A stretch of 64,000 bases of DNA, from the NCBI RefSeq assembly GCF_947492965.1, contig NZ_CANLOZ010000003.1, forward strand, positions 682,001-746,000, in the 5' to 3' direction. The position numbers were made by a program, and so were the translations under genes. This stretch comes from an uncultured Aquimarina sp. GTDB taxonomy: Bacteria; Bacteroidota; Bacteroidia; Flavobacteriales; Flavobacteriaceae. The notes under the pieces are model-generated. The model saw only the letters and a program-made list of their open reading frames with translations. It ran no database searches and had not been told where the DNA came from. This document shows positions 1 through 8,027 of this stretch, in pieces; the stretch's first letter is position 1, and the number at the start of each line of letters is the position of its first letter.

Positions 1-4
1 TGGA

Positions 5-442
5 ATGATACGACCTTATACATCCAATGACAAAAAGGAACTAGTTGAAGTTCTTATCTTAAATACTCCTAAATATTTTGATCGTAAGGAAATCCAGGAT
101 TTTAAAAAATATCTAGCGGTATACGAAAGCACCTATTTTACAATAACATCTGGGAATAAAATAATAGGAGGAGTAGGATGTAATTATCTTGAGAAAAGGA
201 GAGTAGGAGAAATTACATGGATTTTTTTTCATCCAGAGTTTGCTGGTAAGGGTTTCGGAAATAAAGCTGTTACCCATTGTTTGTCCATTTTAAAGTCTAA
301 TAGTGAGATACAAAAAGTAACTGTTAGAACCTCTCAACTTGCATATGGTTTTTTTGAAAAATTTGGTTTTATTACCAAAAAGACAGCAAAAGATTATTGG
401 GGTTTAGGGTTAGATTTATATGAGATGGAATTAGAAATATAA
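5..442 (+). CDS. GNAT-family N-acetyltransferase
   Basis: A 145-residue protein with the GNAT layout: an N-terminal strand (MIRPYTSND), a central strand-helix segment and the acetyl-CoA loop around residues 80-88 (HPEFAGKGFGNKAV, the Q/RxxGxG/A-like motif). The C-terminal part (FFEKFGFITKK) is the usual beta-bulge/helix end. GNAT enzymes move an acetyl group from acetyl-CoA to an amine; the substrate cannot be read from sequence. The ATG lies four bases from the window edge, so an upstream start cannot be excluded, but the length is normal for the family. It is followed by 129 bp without a gene. Confidence 0.85.
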   Translation: MIRPYTSNDKKELVEVLILNTPKYFDRKEIQDFKKYLAVYESTYFTITSGNKIIGGVGCNYLEKRRVGEITWIFFHPEFAGKGFGNKAVTHCLSILKSNSEIQKVTVRTSQLAYGFFEKFGFITKKTAKDYWGLGLDLYEMELEI

Positions 443-571
443 CCTAGACTGCCGCATTGATTTTTTAAAAAATTAATTGTGTCTTCTTTTAATCTTAACT
501 ACCATTAATACTGTATATTTAGCCTGCGATATTCCAAAAGATTTTTGTAAGAATTCTATAGTGTTTTTGTT

Positions 572-2842
572 ATGATAGAGAAGCTGTTAGAAGTTGAATT
601 TTCTTTAAATCAACCAAAGGTAAAAAAAATAAATGGCTATGATAATATCAATTATATTGTCAAGACAAATACCAATATATCTATTTTTAAAACATATGCT
701 TATGACAAAGAATTGTTAGCAATTCTTGAAGCAGAAAATGAAATTCTTTTGCATCTAAGTACAGCAAATGACAATGCTTTTCCTCAACCTATTGCTTTTG
801 CAAATGAGGAGTATGTTAAAGTGATCGAGATCGGAGGAAATTTATCTATTTGTAGAATGTTGTCTTTTTTAGAAGGCAAATTCTTAGGAGATGTTGAGCC
901 TACTAAAGAACTGTCTTATGATATTGGAGCTTTCGTGGCTGGTATGAATAAGAGGCTTCAAGGAATCGAAAGTTATGTTTTGAAATCCAGAACCTGGGAG
1001 TGGGATCTTCAATATTTTCCGTTAAATAAAAAGTATCTACAATATATTACAGATCCACATGATAGAAACATCGTACGCTATTTTTTCATGCAATATGAAG
1101 AAAATGTAGTTCCATTACTTCCTGAATTACGGAAGCAAATAATTCATAATGATGCGAATGAGTGGAATATTTTAACTGATAATAACAAAGTTTCTGGAAT
1201 TATCGATTTTGGAGATATTGCATATTCTCAGTTGATCAATGAGTTGGCTATAGCAATCACGTATGGATGTTATGATAAAGAACGTCCGCTAGACTGGTCG
1301 TTAGACATCATTAAAGGATATCACGATGTTCTTCCTTTAGAGGAAAAAGAAATTGGCGTATTATACTATTTGGTAGCAGCCAGACTTTGTACAAGTGTTT
1401 GCAATTCTGCTTATGCTAAAAAAATGGATCCCGAGAACACATATGCTACTGTGAGCGAGAAATATGCTTGGAGTATGTTGCATAAATGGTTGCGAATTAA
1501 TCCTATTCATGCAGAAAATGCTTTTAGAGAAGCAATTAGTTTACCTCTTGTAGAAATAAAAGCAGTAGATGAAGAAATAAAAAGAAGGTATCAATATATA
1601 AGTCCAGTGGTATCTCTAAGTTATAAGGATCCGATTTTCATGGATCGTTCGGCTTTTCAATATATGTATGATAAAGAAGGAAATACTTTTCTAGATGCCT
1701 ACAATAATATTCCGCACGTTGGTCATTCTCATCCGCAAGTGGTAAAAGCTGGACAGAAGCAAATGGCAAAACTAAATACAAATACGAGATATTTGTATGA
1801 TGTGTTACCTAATTACGCAGATAAGCTATTATCTAAGTTTCCTAAATCTCTGAATAAAGTTTTTTTTGTAAACTCGGGAAGTGCAGCCAGTGATCTTGCT
1901 ATTCGCATGGCGCATGCGCATACCAGACATAAAAAGACTATGGTGATGGAACATGGGTATCATGGAAACACACAAATTTCTATTGATATTAGTGATTATA
2001 AGTTTAATAATCCAAAAGGTGATGGTCAAAAAGGGCATATTCTAAAAACACAACTCCCAGATACATATAGAGGAAAATACAAAGATAATGATGCTGGAAG
2101 ATTGTATGCTGAAGAAGCCATAGAGCAAATTAAAGATTCTGAAGATCCGATAGGTGCTTTTATTTCAGAACCAGTTGTAGGTTGTGGTGGACAAGTACCT
2201 TTAGCCAAAGGATATTTGAAAAAAATATATCCTGAGATTCGAAAACAAGGAGGAGTTTGTATTAGTGATGAGGTCCAAACTGGATTTGGTAGATTGGGAG
2301 ATTGCTTTTGGGGTTTTGAACAACAAGATGTGGTTCCGGATATTGTGATCGTTGGAAAACCTATTGCTAATGGACATCCAATGGGAGCGGTGATTACCAC
2401 ATCAGAAATTGCTGAATCTTTTGGTAAAGGAGTAGAGTTTTTTAGTTCTTTTGGAGGAAATCCAGTTTCCTGCGCTGTAGGAATGGCTGTTTTAGAAGTT
2501 ATAGAAGAAGAACATCTTCAGGAAAATGCTAAGGAAGTAGGAGATTATTATAAATCACTTTTGATTGAGCTTCAGGATAGACATAAGTGTATAGGCGATG
2601 TTAGAGGATCTGGTCTTTTTCTAGGTATTGAAATAGTAAAAGAAGGAAATCAAGAAACGAATCGTGAGTTGGCACATCATATTAAAAATGCGCTTCGAAA
2701 TAGATTTATATTAATTAGTACAGACGGTCCTGATGATAGTGTGTTAAAAACAAAACCTCCATTATGTTTCACAAAAGAAAATGCAAAAGAAGTAGTAGAT
2801 GCTATCGATGAAATATTACAGGATTATTATCAGAAAATCTAA
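572..2842 (+). CDS. Fused APH-type kinase / class-III aminotransferase-fold phospho-lyase
   Basis: A 756-residue two-domain protein. Residues about 1-310 are an aminoglycoside-phosphotransferase (APH/choline kinase) fold with catalytic H192-N-D194 (Brenner motif [10 protein letters not shown]) and the metal-binding aspartate of IIDFGD (D212). Residues about 325-756 are a class-III PLP enzyme with [10 protein letters not shown] (D566) and the PLP lysine K596 in GKPIANGHP. That lysine context resembles ethanolamine-phosphate and phosphohydroxylysine phospho-lyases more than ordinary transaminases. Known family biology: the human hydroxylysine kinase and the 5-phosphohydroxylysine phospho-lyase carry out consecutive steps. 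I infer that this fusion phosphorylates an amino alcohol or hydroxylysine-type substrate and then eliminates phosphate and ammonia. Related bacterial fusions often carry an M23 peptidase domain between the two; I see none here. Only 6 nt separate it from modA, but no functional link is evident. Confidence 0.85.
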   Translation: MIEKLLEVEFSLNQPKVKKINGYDNINYIVKTNTNISIFKTYAYDKELLAILEAENEILLHLSTANDNAFPQPIAFANEEYVKVIEIGGNLSICRMLSFLEGKFLGDVEPTKELSYDIGAFVAGMNKRLQGIESYVLKSRTWEWDLQYFPLNKKYLQYITDPHDRNIVRYFFMQYEENVVPLLPELRKQIIHNDANEWNILTDNNKVSGIIDFGDIAYSQLINELAIAITYGCYDKERPLDWSLDIIKGYHDVLPLEEKEIGVLYYLVAARLCTSVCNSAYAKKMDPENTYATVSEKYAWSMLHKWLRINPIHAENAFREAISLPLVEIKAVDEEIKRRYQYISPVVSLSYKDPIFMDRSAFQYMYDKEGNTFLDAYNNIPHVGHSHPQVVKAGQKQMAKLNTNTRYLYDVLPNYADKLLSKFPKSLNKVFFVNSGSAASDLAIRMAHAHTRHKKTMVMEHGYHGNTQISIDISDYKFNNPKGDGQKGHILKTQLPDTYRGKYKDNDAGRLYAEEAIEQIKDSEDPIGAFISEPVVGCGGQVPLAKGYLKKIYPEIRKQGGVCISDEVQTGFGRLGDCFWGFEQQDVVPDIVIVGKPIANGHPMGAVITTSEIAESFGKGVEFFSSFGGNPVSCAVGMAVLEVIEEEHLQENAKEVGDYYKSLLIELQDRHKCIGDVRGSGLFLGIEIVKEGNQETNRELAHHIKNALRNRFILISTDGPDDSVLKTKPPLCFTKENAKEVVDAIDEILQDYYQKI

Positions 2843-2848
2843 GAGTTA

Positions 2849-3652
2849 GTGGAGTATAAGAAAATACGTTTTGTAAAATTAGAGCTGCTTTTTGTTGTAT
2901 TGGGTTTTGTATTCTTTTTAGGGTGCACAGAAGAGAAAAAGGGTCATATTACCGTAGCGGCAGCAGCCAATATGCAGTTTGCTATTAAAGAAATTTCGGA
3001 TGCTTTTACCAAGCAAACAGGGATTCCTTGTGATCTGATTATTAGTTCTTCTGGTAAACTAACCGCACAGATCAAAGAAGGAGCTCCTTATGATATTTTT
3101 GTGTCTGCTAATATGAAATACCCTAATGATGTTTATAAAGAAGGATTTGCAGTAGCACCTCCAAAAATATACGGGTATGGTCAGTTGGTTTTATGGTCGT
3201 TACATCATGATATAGAACTTTCGATTGCGGGACTTTCTAATCCTAAGATTCAGAATATTGCTTTAGCAAATCCGAAGACTGCTCCTTATGGACAGGCAGC
3301 TGTAGAATTTTTAAAATCTAAGGGAGTGTATACACTCCTTGAGGATAAATTAGTGTATGGAGAAAGTATTGCTCAAACCAACCAGTTTATTACCTCTAAG
3401 GCTTCAGAAATTGGTTTTACAGCAAAATCTGTAGTAATGTCTCCTCAAATGAGAGAGCAAGGACATTGGAAAGAACTAGATAATAGTTTTTATACACCAA
3501 TAGCACAAGGTGTTGTACTAATAAAACGAGAGAATAAGGAGCATATGAATAGCACAAAGTTTTATGATTTTCTTTTTTCTAAAGAAGCCAAGAAAATATT
3601 AGAAGATTTCGGATATTTACTCGATAATCGATATTTTAACGCACTGAAGTAG
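2849..3652 (+). CDS. modA: Molybdate ABC transporter substrate-binding lipoprotein ModA
   Basis: A 267-residue periplasmic binding protein. The start is a GTG six bases after the previous stop; no ATG precedes the signal peptide, so GTG is the likely start. A hydrophobic signal (LLFVVLGFVFFLGC) ends in a lipobox-like FLGC with Cys26 as the probable lipid anchor. The mature part opens with ITVAAAANMQ and has the SSSGKL oxyanion-binding loop and GAPYDIFVSAN, all typical of ModA. It captures molybdate (or tungstate) for ModBC. It begins the run modA-mop-modB-modC-DUF2867; the gap to the next gene is 15 nt. Confidence 0.92.
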   Translation: MEYKKIRFVKLELLFVVLGFVFFLGCTEEKKGHITVAAAANMQFAIKEISDAFTKQTGIPCDLIISSSGKLTAQIKEGAPYDIFVSANMKYPNDVYKEGFAVAPPKIYGYGQLVLWSLHHDIELSIAGLSNPKIQNIALANPKTAPYGQAAVEFLKSKGVYTLLEDKLVYGESIAQTNQFITSKASEIGFTAKSVVMSPQMREQGHWKELDNSFYTPIAQGVVLIKRENKEHMNSTKFYDFLFSKEAKKILEDFGYLLDNRYFNALK

Positions 3653-3667
3653 TTTATAAATAAACTA

Positions 3668-4069
3668 ATGAATGTTTTTTCCGGACATATTTCTGATATA
3701 AAAGTAAGCAAAAGTTTATCGATAGTTTCCGTTAAGCTAGATGAGCATAATTTGCTTAAAACTATTTTGCTCGAAACTCCAGAAACAGCTTCTCATCTAA
3801 AAAAAGGAAATCAGATTACTGTTTTGTTTAAAGAAACAGAGGTTATCATTTCCACAGAAGAGAATACCTTGATCAGTATCGAAAATAAAATCAAAGCTAC
3901 CATTAAAAATATTGAAAAAGGAGCGTTATTAAGTAAAGTGATATTAGAAAGTAGTATTGGAGAAATCGTAGCATTGATCACTTCTGAAATTCTTGACGAG
4001 CTTTCTCTAGAAAAAGATCAAAAAGTAGTTGCTATGATAAAGGTTAACGAAATTATGCTTTCCAGATGA
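3668..4069 (+). CDS. Stand-alone tandem Mop (TOBE) molybdate-binding protein
   Basis: This 133-residue protein consists of two Mop/TOBE domains of about 65 residues. Copy 1 begins MNVFSGHISDIKVSKSLS and copy 2 begins IENKIKATIKNIEKGALLS. In copy 2, KVILESSIGEIVALITSEIL matches the molbindin pattern of ligand-binding strands. Such proteins bind or buffer oxyanions (molbindin role) and resemble the C-terminal domain of ModE or ModC; there is no DNA-binding domain here. The stop overlaps the modB start by four bases (ATGA), so the two are translationally coupled. The position between modA and modB suggests a cytoplasmic molybdate store or donor for this transporter (inference). Confidence 0.85.
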   Translation: MNVFSGHISDIKVSKSLSIVSVKLDEHNLLKTILLETPETASHLKKGNQITVLFKETEVIISTEENTLISIENKIKATIKNIEKGALLSKVILESSIGEIVALITSEILDELSLEKDQKVVAMIKVNEIMLSR

Positions 4070-4740
4070 TTGATTGGGGACCTATCATATTAACAGCTAA
4101 ACTTGCCTTGGTAACTACTGTGATTTTACTTATCGTGTCTGTTCCTTTGGCCTATTGGCTAGCATTTTCTAAATCAAGAATGAAACCTGTTATAGAAACT
4201 TTGGTAAGCATGCCATTAGTATTGCCTCCAACGGTTTTAGGGTTTTATTTGTTAATGGCATTTAGCCCTGGAAATAGTTTTGGAGCCTGGTTGCAAGAAT
4301 GGTTTGGCTTACGATTGATATTCTCCTTTTCGGGATTAGTAATTGGATCAATGATTTATAGTTTACCATTTATGGTCAATCCTATCCAATCTGGATTATC
4401 GGGTTTACCATCTTCTCTATCAGAAGCCTCGTATATATTAGGAAAATCAAAATTGAAAACACTTTTTATTGTATTGTTACCCAATATAAAACCATCGTTA
4501 CTTACAGGAATCGTTTTGGCTTTTGCGCATACCGTCGGCGAATTTGGCGTTGTTTTAATGATAGGAGGAAATATTCCTGAAAAAACAAAAGTAGTATCGA
4601 TTGCTATTTATGATGAGGTAGAAGCATTAAACTATGCGCATGCCAATACATATTCTATGATTTTATTCTTAATTACGTTTATAGTACTATTGTCAGTATA
4701 TATGATAAATGGTGGATATCTTAAAAAGTTCTGGAAATGA
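4066..4740 (+). CDS. modB: Molybdate ABC transporter permease ModB
   Basis: A 224-residue inner-membrane permease with about five hydrophobic segments. The EAA loop that contacts the ATPase is clear at LSEASYILGKSKLKTLFIVLLPNIK, followed by the conserved AHTVGEFGVVLMIGGNIP. Length and motifs match ModB. It forms the channel for molybdate delivered by ModA. The start overlaps the Mop gene and the stop overlaps modC, each by an ATGA. Confidence 0.95.
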   Translation: MIDWGPIILTAKLALVTTVILLIVSVPLAYWLAFSKSRMKPVIETLVSMPLVLPPTVLGFYLLMAFSPGNSFGAWLQEWFGLRLIFSFSGLVIGSMIYSLPFMVNPIQSGLSGLPSSLSEASYILGKSKLKTLFIVLLPNIKPSLLTGIVLAFAHTVGEFGVVLMIGGNIPEKTKVVSIAIYDEVEALNYAHANTYSMILFLITFIVLLSVYMINGGYLKKFWK

Positions 4741-5615
4741 TCAAAGCGACTATCCATAAAACTTTACGTTCGGCTGCTGGAAAAATGACTCTTGCCATCG
4801 AATTAGATGTTAAGAAAGGTCAGTTCGTAACATTGTATGGGCCTTCTGGTGCAGGAAAAACATCGACACTTAGAATCATCGCTGGGTTGCTATCTCCAGA
4901 TAAAGGAAGTATTATGGTAAATGATAGTATTTGGTTTGATAAAGAGCGTAAAATTAATCGCATTCCTCAGCAGCGTAAGATAGGATATGTTTTTCAGGAT
5001 TATGCGCTATTTCCTCATATGACAGTTCGTAAAAATTTGGAATTTGCATTAGATAAAAAACAAGATAAGGCAATTGTTGATGAGTTGATTAGCATTGTAG
5101 AATTAGAAGAATTACAAGATAGAAAACCAGAAACGTTATCTGGTGGTCAACAACAACGTGTAGCTTTAGCTCGTGCACTGGTCCAAAAACCAGAAGTTTT
5201 GTTGTTAGATGAACCACTCTCTGCATTAGATATAAGAATGCGTTCCAAGCTGCAAGATTATATTTTAAAAGTTCATGAAAAATACCATCTAACTACTATC
5301 TTGGTAAGTCATGATATTGGAGAAATTATCAAAATGTCGGATGTGGTATATAAGCTTCAAGATGGTGGTGTAGAAAAGGTTGGAAAACCAATGACCGTAT
5401 TTGCAAGTAATCAGCTTAGTGGTAAGTTTCAGTTTGTCGGAGAGGTGATTGATATTACGAAAGAAGATGTTATCTATATAGTTACTGTTCTTATTGGGCA
5501 AAATGTAGTAAAAGTTGTAGCTCAGGAACAAGAAATTGTCAATTTAGCAATAGGAGATAAGGTTATTGTAGCTTCAAAAGCATTTAATCCTGTTTTACAA
5601 AAAATTGAAGTATGA
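4737..5615 (+). CDS. modC: Molybdate ABC transporter ATP-binding protein ModC
   Basis: A 292-residue ABC ATPase. The Walker A GPSGAGKT is at residues 35-42, the Q-loop is in YVFQDYALFP, the signature LSGGQQQR is at 134-141, Walker B LLLDEP is at 155-160 and the switch histidine is in LVSHD. After about residue 220 there is a TOBE-like tail (FQFVGEVIDITKED onward) shorter and more divergent than in Escherichia coli ModC. This is consistent with the oxyanion-binding role being carried partly by the separate Mop protein. It powers the ModB channel. The 3' end overlaps the DUF2867 gene by 4 bp. Confidence 0.95.
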   Translation: MIKATIHKTLRSAAGKMTLAIELDVKKGQFVTLYGPSGAGKTSTLRIIAGLLSPDKGSIMVNDSIWFDKERKINRIPQQRKIGYVFQDYALFPHMTVRKNLEFALDKKQDKAIVDELISIVELEELQDRKPETLSGGQQQRVALARALVQKPEVLLLDEPLSALDIRMRSKLQDYILKVHEKYHLTTILVSHDIGEIIKMSDVVYKLQDGGVEKVGKPMTVFASNQLSGKFQFVGEVIDITKEDVIYIVTVLIGQNVVKVVAQEQEIVNLAIGDKVIVASKAFNPVLQKIEV

Positions 5616-6145
5616 AAATCGAAGTAGAGAAAGTAGCTTTGCCGGAGATTTCGTTGTTATCAGAGGAAGTTTATGAGTATTCTGATAGTTATAAAAGCAG
5701 GTTTTCGGATCCAAAAAACGAGATTGGTATTTTAGCGGTTACCAAAGCATTTTTTTCATTTTCTCCAAAATGGATAGGGAGCTTGTTCGCTTTGAGAAAT
5801 AAAATAGTTTCAGTTTTTGGACTTAAAACTGGGAATGGCTTAGAACAAAAAGAAGAAGTGCTTCAAAATTTTAAAGGAGAAATTGGCGATCAGGTTGGTA
5901 TTTTTAAAGTATTTGATAAGGCAGATAATGAGCTAATTTTAGGAGAAAACGATTCTCATTTAAATTTTAGAGTTTCTTTATTGTTAGTTCCTCAACCAGA
6001 TCATACAAAAGACCTAACCATATCTACTGTGGTACATTTTAACAATTGGTTCGGGAAACTATATTTCTTCCCAGTGAAACCTTTTCATAAATTAATTGTT
6101 CCTGCAATGCTTAAAAGTACTATCAGGAATTTAAAAAAGCACTAG
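5612..6145 (+). CDS. DUF2867 protein at the end of the molybdate operon
   Basis: A 177-residue cytoplasmic-looking protein of the DUF2867 type, with the recognisable ITVAFFSFSPKWIGSL-like stretch (here VTKAFFSFSPKWIG), a central FKVFDKADNELILGENDSHL and a late VVHFNNWFGKLYFFPVKPFH. DUF2867 is often found alone or fused to NAD-dependent epimerase/dehydratase proteins; its chemistry is unknown. The start overlaps modC by ATGA, making it the fifth translationally linked gene of the cluster, which suggests a function tied to molybdate supply, but that is inference only. Confidence 0.75.
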   Translation: MKIEVEKVALPEISLLSEEVYEYSDSYKSRFSDPKNEIGILAVTKAFFSFSPKWIGSLFALRNKIVSVFGLKTGNGLEQKEEVLQNFKGEIGDQVGIFKVFDKADNELILGENDSHLNFRVSLLLVPQPDHTKDLTISTVVHFNNWFGKLYFFPVKPFHKLIVPAMLKSTIRNLKKH

Positions 6146-6178
6146 CTTTTGAACCTAAGAATCATATTGTTTCAGGTT

Positions 6179-6784
6179 TTATAAAATCAATTGTTCAGAA
6201 TTGGTAACCGTATCTCCTTTATACACCAACTTCCATCCTAAGCTATTGGTAAGAATATAAATCTTTTGTAGTTCGCTTATCAGTCTGTTTTCGGCATTAG
6301 ATTTTAGGGTAGAAGCTTCTACTTTTTCATTTAACTGACGAGTTACTTCCTGTTGTATTTTATTATGATCTTCTGGATTAAATTGATTAAAGAAATCTTC
6401 TTCCAGATCATGGTATTTTATCGTTGGATTGATGTTAATTTCAGCTTCGGGAATATGGGTAATTGTTACTGTTTTATTCGTTTTATCAATGGAGTGTTCT
6501 ATTTTGCTAAGGTCATAAGAAACCGTAACTTCAGCGTTTACCACCACAATAGCTTTTTTTTCTGCAGTTAAAATATCCAAATAGTATTTTTTTGCGTCTT
6601 TATAGGTAATGACCTCAGAGAAATGTCCTTCGGTAACCACAAGTTTTCCTACGTTTTTTATCTGATCTAAAATTAAATCAGAAGATTGTATTTCGGTTTT
6701 TTGAGTTTTAGCCTGAATAATAAAATAGCTAATTCCCAAAGCAATAAATGCTGCAATACAAGCACCAAGTAAAAAATTACGCAT
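6179..6784 (-). CDS. DUF4230 membrane-anchored protein
   Basis: A 201-residue protein counted from the MRNFLLG start at 6784; an in-frame upstream ATG at 6820 would add a polar 12-residue leader in front of the hydrophobic segment, so I prefer 6784. One N-terminal membrane anchor (LLGACIAAFIALGISYFII) is followed by an extracytoplasmic domain with a repeated beta pattern (KKAIVVVNAEVTVSYDLSKI, TVTITHIPEAEINI). It ends with a conserved SLGWKLVYKGD. This is the DUF4230 family, widespread in Bacteroidetes and Firmicutes and of unknown function. It is convergent with the molybdate operon. Confidence 0.75.
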   Translation of the reverse strand: MRNFLLGACIAAFIALGISYFIIQAKTQKTEIQSSDLILDQIKNVGKLVVTEGHFSEVITYKDAKKYYLDILTAEKKAIVVVNAEVTVSYDLSKIEHSIDKTNKTVTITHIPEAEININPTIKYHDLEEDFFNQFNPEDHNKIQQEVTRQLNEKVEASTLKSNAENRLISELQKIYILTNSLGWKLVYKGDTVTNSEQLIL

Positions 6785-6819
6785 ACTTTTAAGAATCTGG
6801 TTCTGTATATAAAAGTACA

Positions 6820-6853
6820 TAAAAAAATAGCCTCTCTATAAAAGAAAGGCTAT
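6820..6853 (-). terminator. Rho-independent terminator of the DUF4136 gene
   Basis: Read on the minus strand, ATAGCCT and AGGCTAT form a 7-bp stem around a loop containing a short secondary pairing, followed directly by a run of seven T. It lies 23 nt after the DUF4136 stop and ahead of the DUF4230 start. Confidence 0.7.
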
Positions 6854-6875
6854 GATATCTAAACGGATGAAATGC

Positions 6876-7412
6876 TTATTTTAATTCTGGAGGATATTTT
6901 TCTAATATCGCGGTTACAATTTGATTCATTTTTTCCTGTTTTCTTTCTACCCTTTCAGTAAGTGCTGCGGTACCCATACCTTGCCAGATAAGCTCTCTTT
7001 TAGAGGCATCGATAAGATCTATATATAAAGTTCCTTCAGTTGTTCTAGAAACGGTATTAAATCCATTGTTCCAAAACCAAGGATTCCATCCCCATCCATA
7101 ACCCCATCCGAAGCCAAAATTATTTTGATAAATGTTTACGTTTTCTTTAGTTTTTGTAAAAATACTTACTAATACGTCTGGATTTTCTGATTTGGTAAAT
7201 CCTTTAGCAGCCATATCCGCTTCAATGGCTCTTAGGATGCGTTTTTTGTCCAAGTCACTAATTTCAGCCTTATCTATTCCTGGCTTAAAAAAGGCGTAGC
7301 TTTTGTAACTATTAAAATTTGTTTGCCTATCATAATCAGAAGCTACTCTTACACTAGAGCAAGAGCTGAGTGTTATGATTAGGATCAGCGATAAAAGAGA
7401 GAAAGATTTCAT
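6876..7412 (-). CDS. DUF4136 lipoprotein
   Basis: A 178-residue lipoprotein. The signal peptide ends in LSSC with Cys18 as the lipidation site. The mature domain begins VRVASDYDRQTNFNSYKSYAFF, the hallmark of DUF4136. A Gly/Trp/Asn-rich insert (residues about 100-118, GFGWGYGWGWNPWFWNNG) precedes the conserved GTLYIDLIDASKRELIWQGMG. Family function is unknown; members are probably anchored in the outer membrane and face the periplasm. A terminator follows at 6820-6853. Confidence 0.85.
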   Translation of the reverse strand: MKSFSLLSLILIITLSSCSSVRVASDYDRQTNFNSYKSYAFFKPGIDKAEISDLDKKRILRAIEADMAAKGFTKSENPDVLVSIFTKTKENVNIYQNNFGFGWGYGWGWNPWFWNNGFNTVSRTTEGTLYIDLIDASKRELIWQGMGTAALTERVERKQEKMNQIVTAILEKYPPELK

Positions 7413-7488
7413 AATCCTATGTTTTTAAAAAGTTCAACAATTTTTTGGTAAAAAATGCACAATAATCATACCATGAGTGACTTAAAAT

Positions 7489-7665
7489 CTACTTTTTGGT
7501 ATACTTATTTGTTTTTTTATCATAACCGTATGGGCAATGCCTACAGCCACTCTCACAACAGTACCCTCTTCGTAGATGATATTGTTCTGTAAAACATCGA
7601 TACCCTTCAGGTGTAAGATAGTAATCACCTTCTTCGGGTTTTAGTATTCTTTTTGGGTTGCTCAT
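7489..7665 (-). CDS. DUF5522 small cysteine-rich protein
   Basis: A 58-residue reading frame from an ATG at 7665 to a TAG at 7489-7491. The sequence contains YYLTPEGYRCFTEQYHLRRG followed by YCCESGCRHCPYGYDKK, the diagnostic pattern of the DUF5522 family. Four clustered cysteines (CC-x3-C-x2-C) suggest metal or iron-sulfur binding; no function has been established to my knowledge. The first half looks like the YLTPEGYxVFT segment common to the family. A good TTG-N19-TATTTTTG promoter sits directly upstream at 7671-7700, ending five bases before the ATG. Confidence 0.9.
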   Translation of the reverse strand: MSNPKRILKPEEGDYYLTPEGYRCFTEQYHLRRGYCCESGCRHCPYGYDKKTNKYTKK

Positions 7666-7670
7666 CACTA

Positions 7671-7700
7671 CAAAAATACTATCTTGCGGTTAGATGCCAA
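7671..7700 (-). promoter_or_regulatory. Bacteroidetes-type promoter, probably leaderless, for DUF5522
   Basis: On the minus strand the -33 element TTG (7700-7698) is followed after 19 nt by TATTTTTG (7678-7671), a perfect TAnnTTTG -7 element. The start codon begins at 7665, only five bases beyond, so the transcript would start at or next to the ATG. The -33 part overlaps the first codons of the divergent gene at 7694. Confidence 0.65.
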
Positions 7701-8020
7701 TTTTAGTTAACAAATATTTGATAGGTCGTCATTTTGTGGGTATAGCACTTTGGCCTTTTATTGTGGTAAAAGATCCACGGTTAAAAGAGGATAAGGTGTT
7801 TATCAACCATGAAAGAATTCACTTAAAACAGCAGCTAGAGCTTTTGGTATTGCCTTTTTATATTGTTTATCTATTGGAGTACATTATTAGATTATTTCAG
7901 TATGGAAATTCTAGAGAAGCTTATCGAAATATCTCTTTTGAGCGTGAAGCTTACGAAATGGAAGGAGAACTTTCCTATTTAGAGCATCGAAAAATCTGGA
8001 GTTTTACAAAATATCTCTAA
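7694..8020 (+). CDS. Small membrane-associated HExxH protein
   Basis: A 108-residue protein I cannot name. It has a zinc-protease-like HExxH (H39-E40-R-I-H43 in FINHERIHLKQQ) and a possible third ligand in the acidic stretch SFEREAYEMEGE (residues 81-92). Between them lies one strongly hydrophobic segment (LELLVLPFYIVYLLEYIIRLF, about 48-68). The order HExxH, membrane helix, ExxxY is reminiscent of minimal M48/M56-like peptidase cores, but the protein is far shorter than those. It starts a likely operon: the next gene begins 7 nt after its stop. Catalytic activity is an inference from the motif alone. Confidence 0.7.
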   Translation: MPILVNKYLIGRHFVGIALWPFIVVKDPRLKEDKVFINHERIHLKQQLELLVLPFYIVYLLEYIIRLFQYGNSREAYRNISFEREAYEMEGELSYLEHRKIWSFTKYL

Positions 8021-8027
8021 TTGTGAT

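Noticed and set aside
2843..2848. Molybdenum-cofactor riboswitch or ModE site before modA
   Set aside because: Only six bases separate modA from the upstream gene, so there is no room for a leader.
6135..6150. AAAAGC-acta-GCTTTT hairpin as terminator of the molybdate operon
   Set aside because: Only six pairs, overlapping the stop codon, with no T-run; too weak to report.
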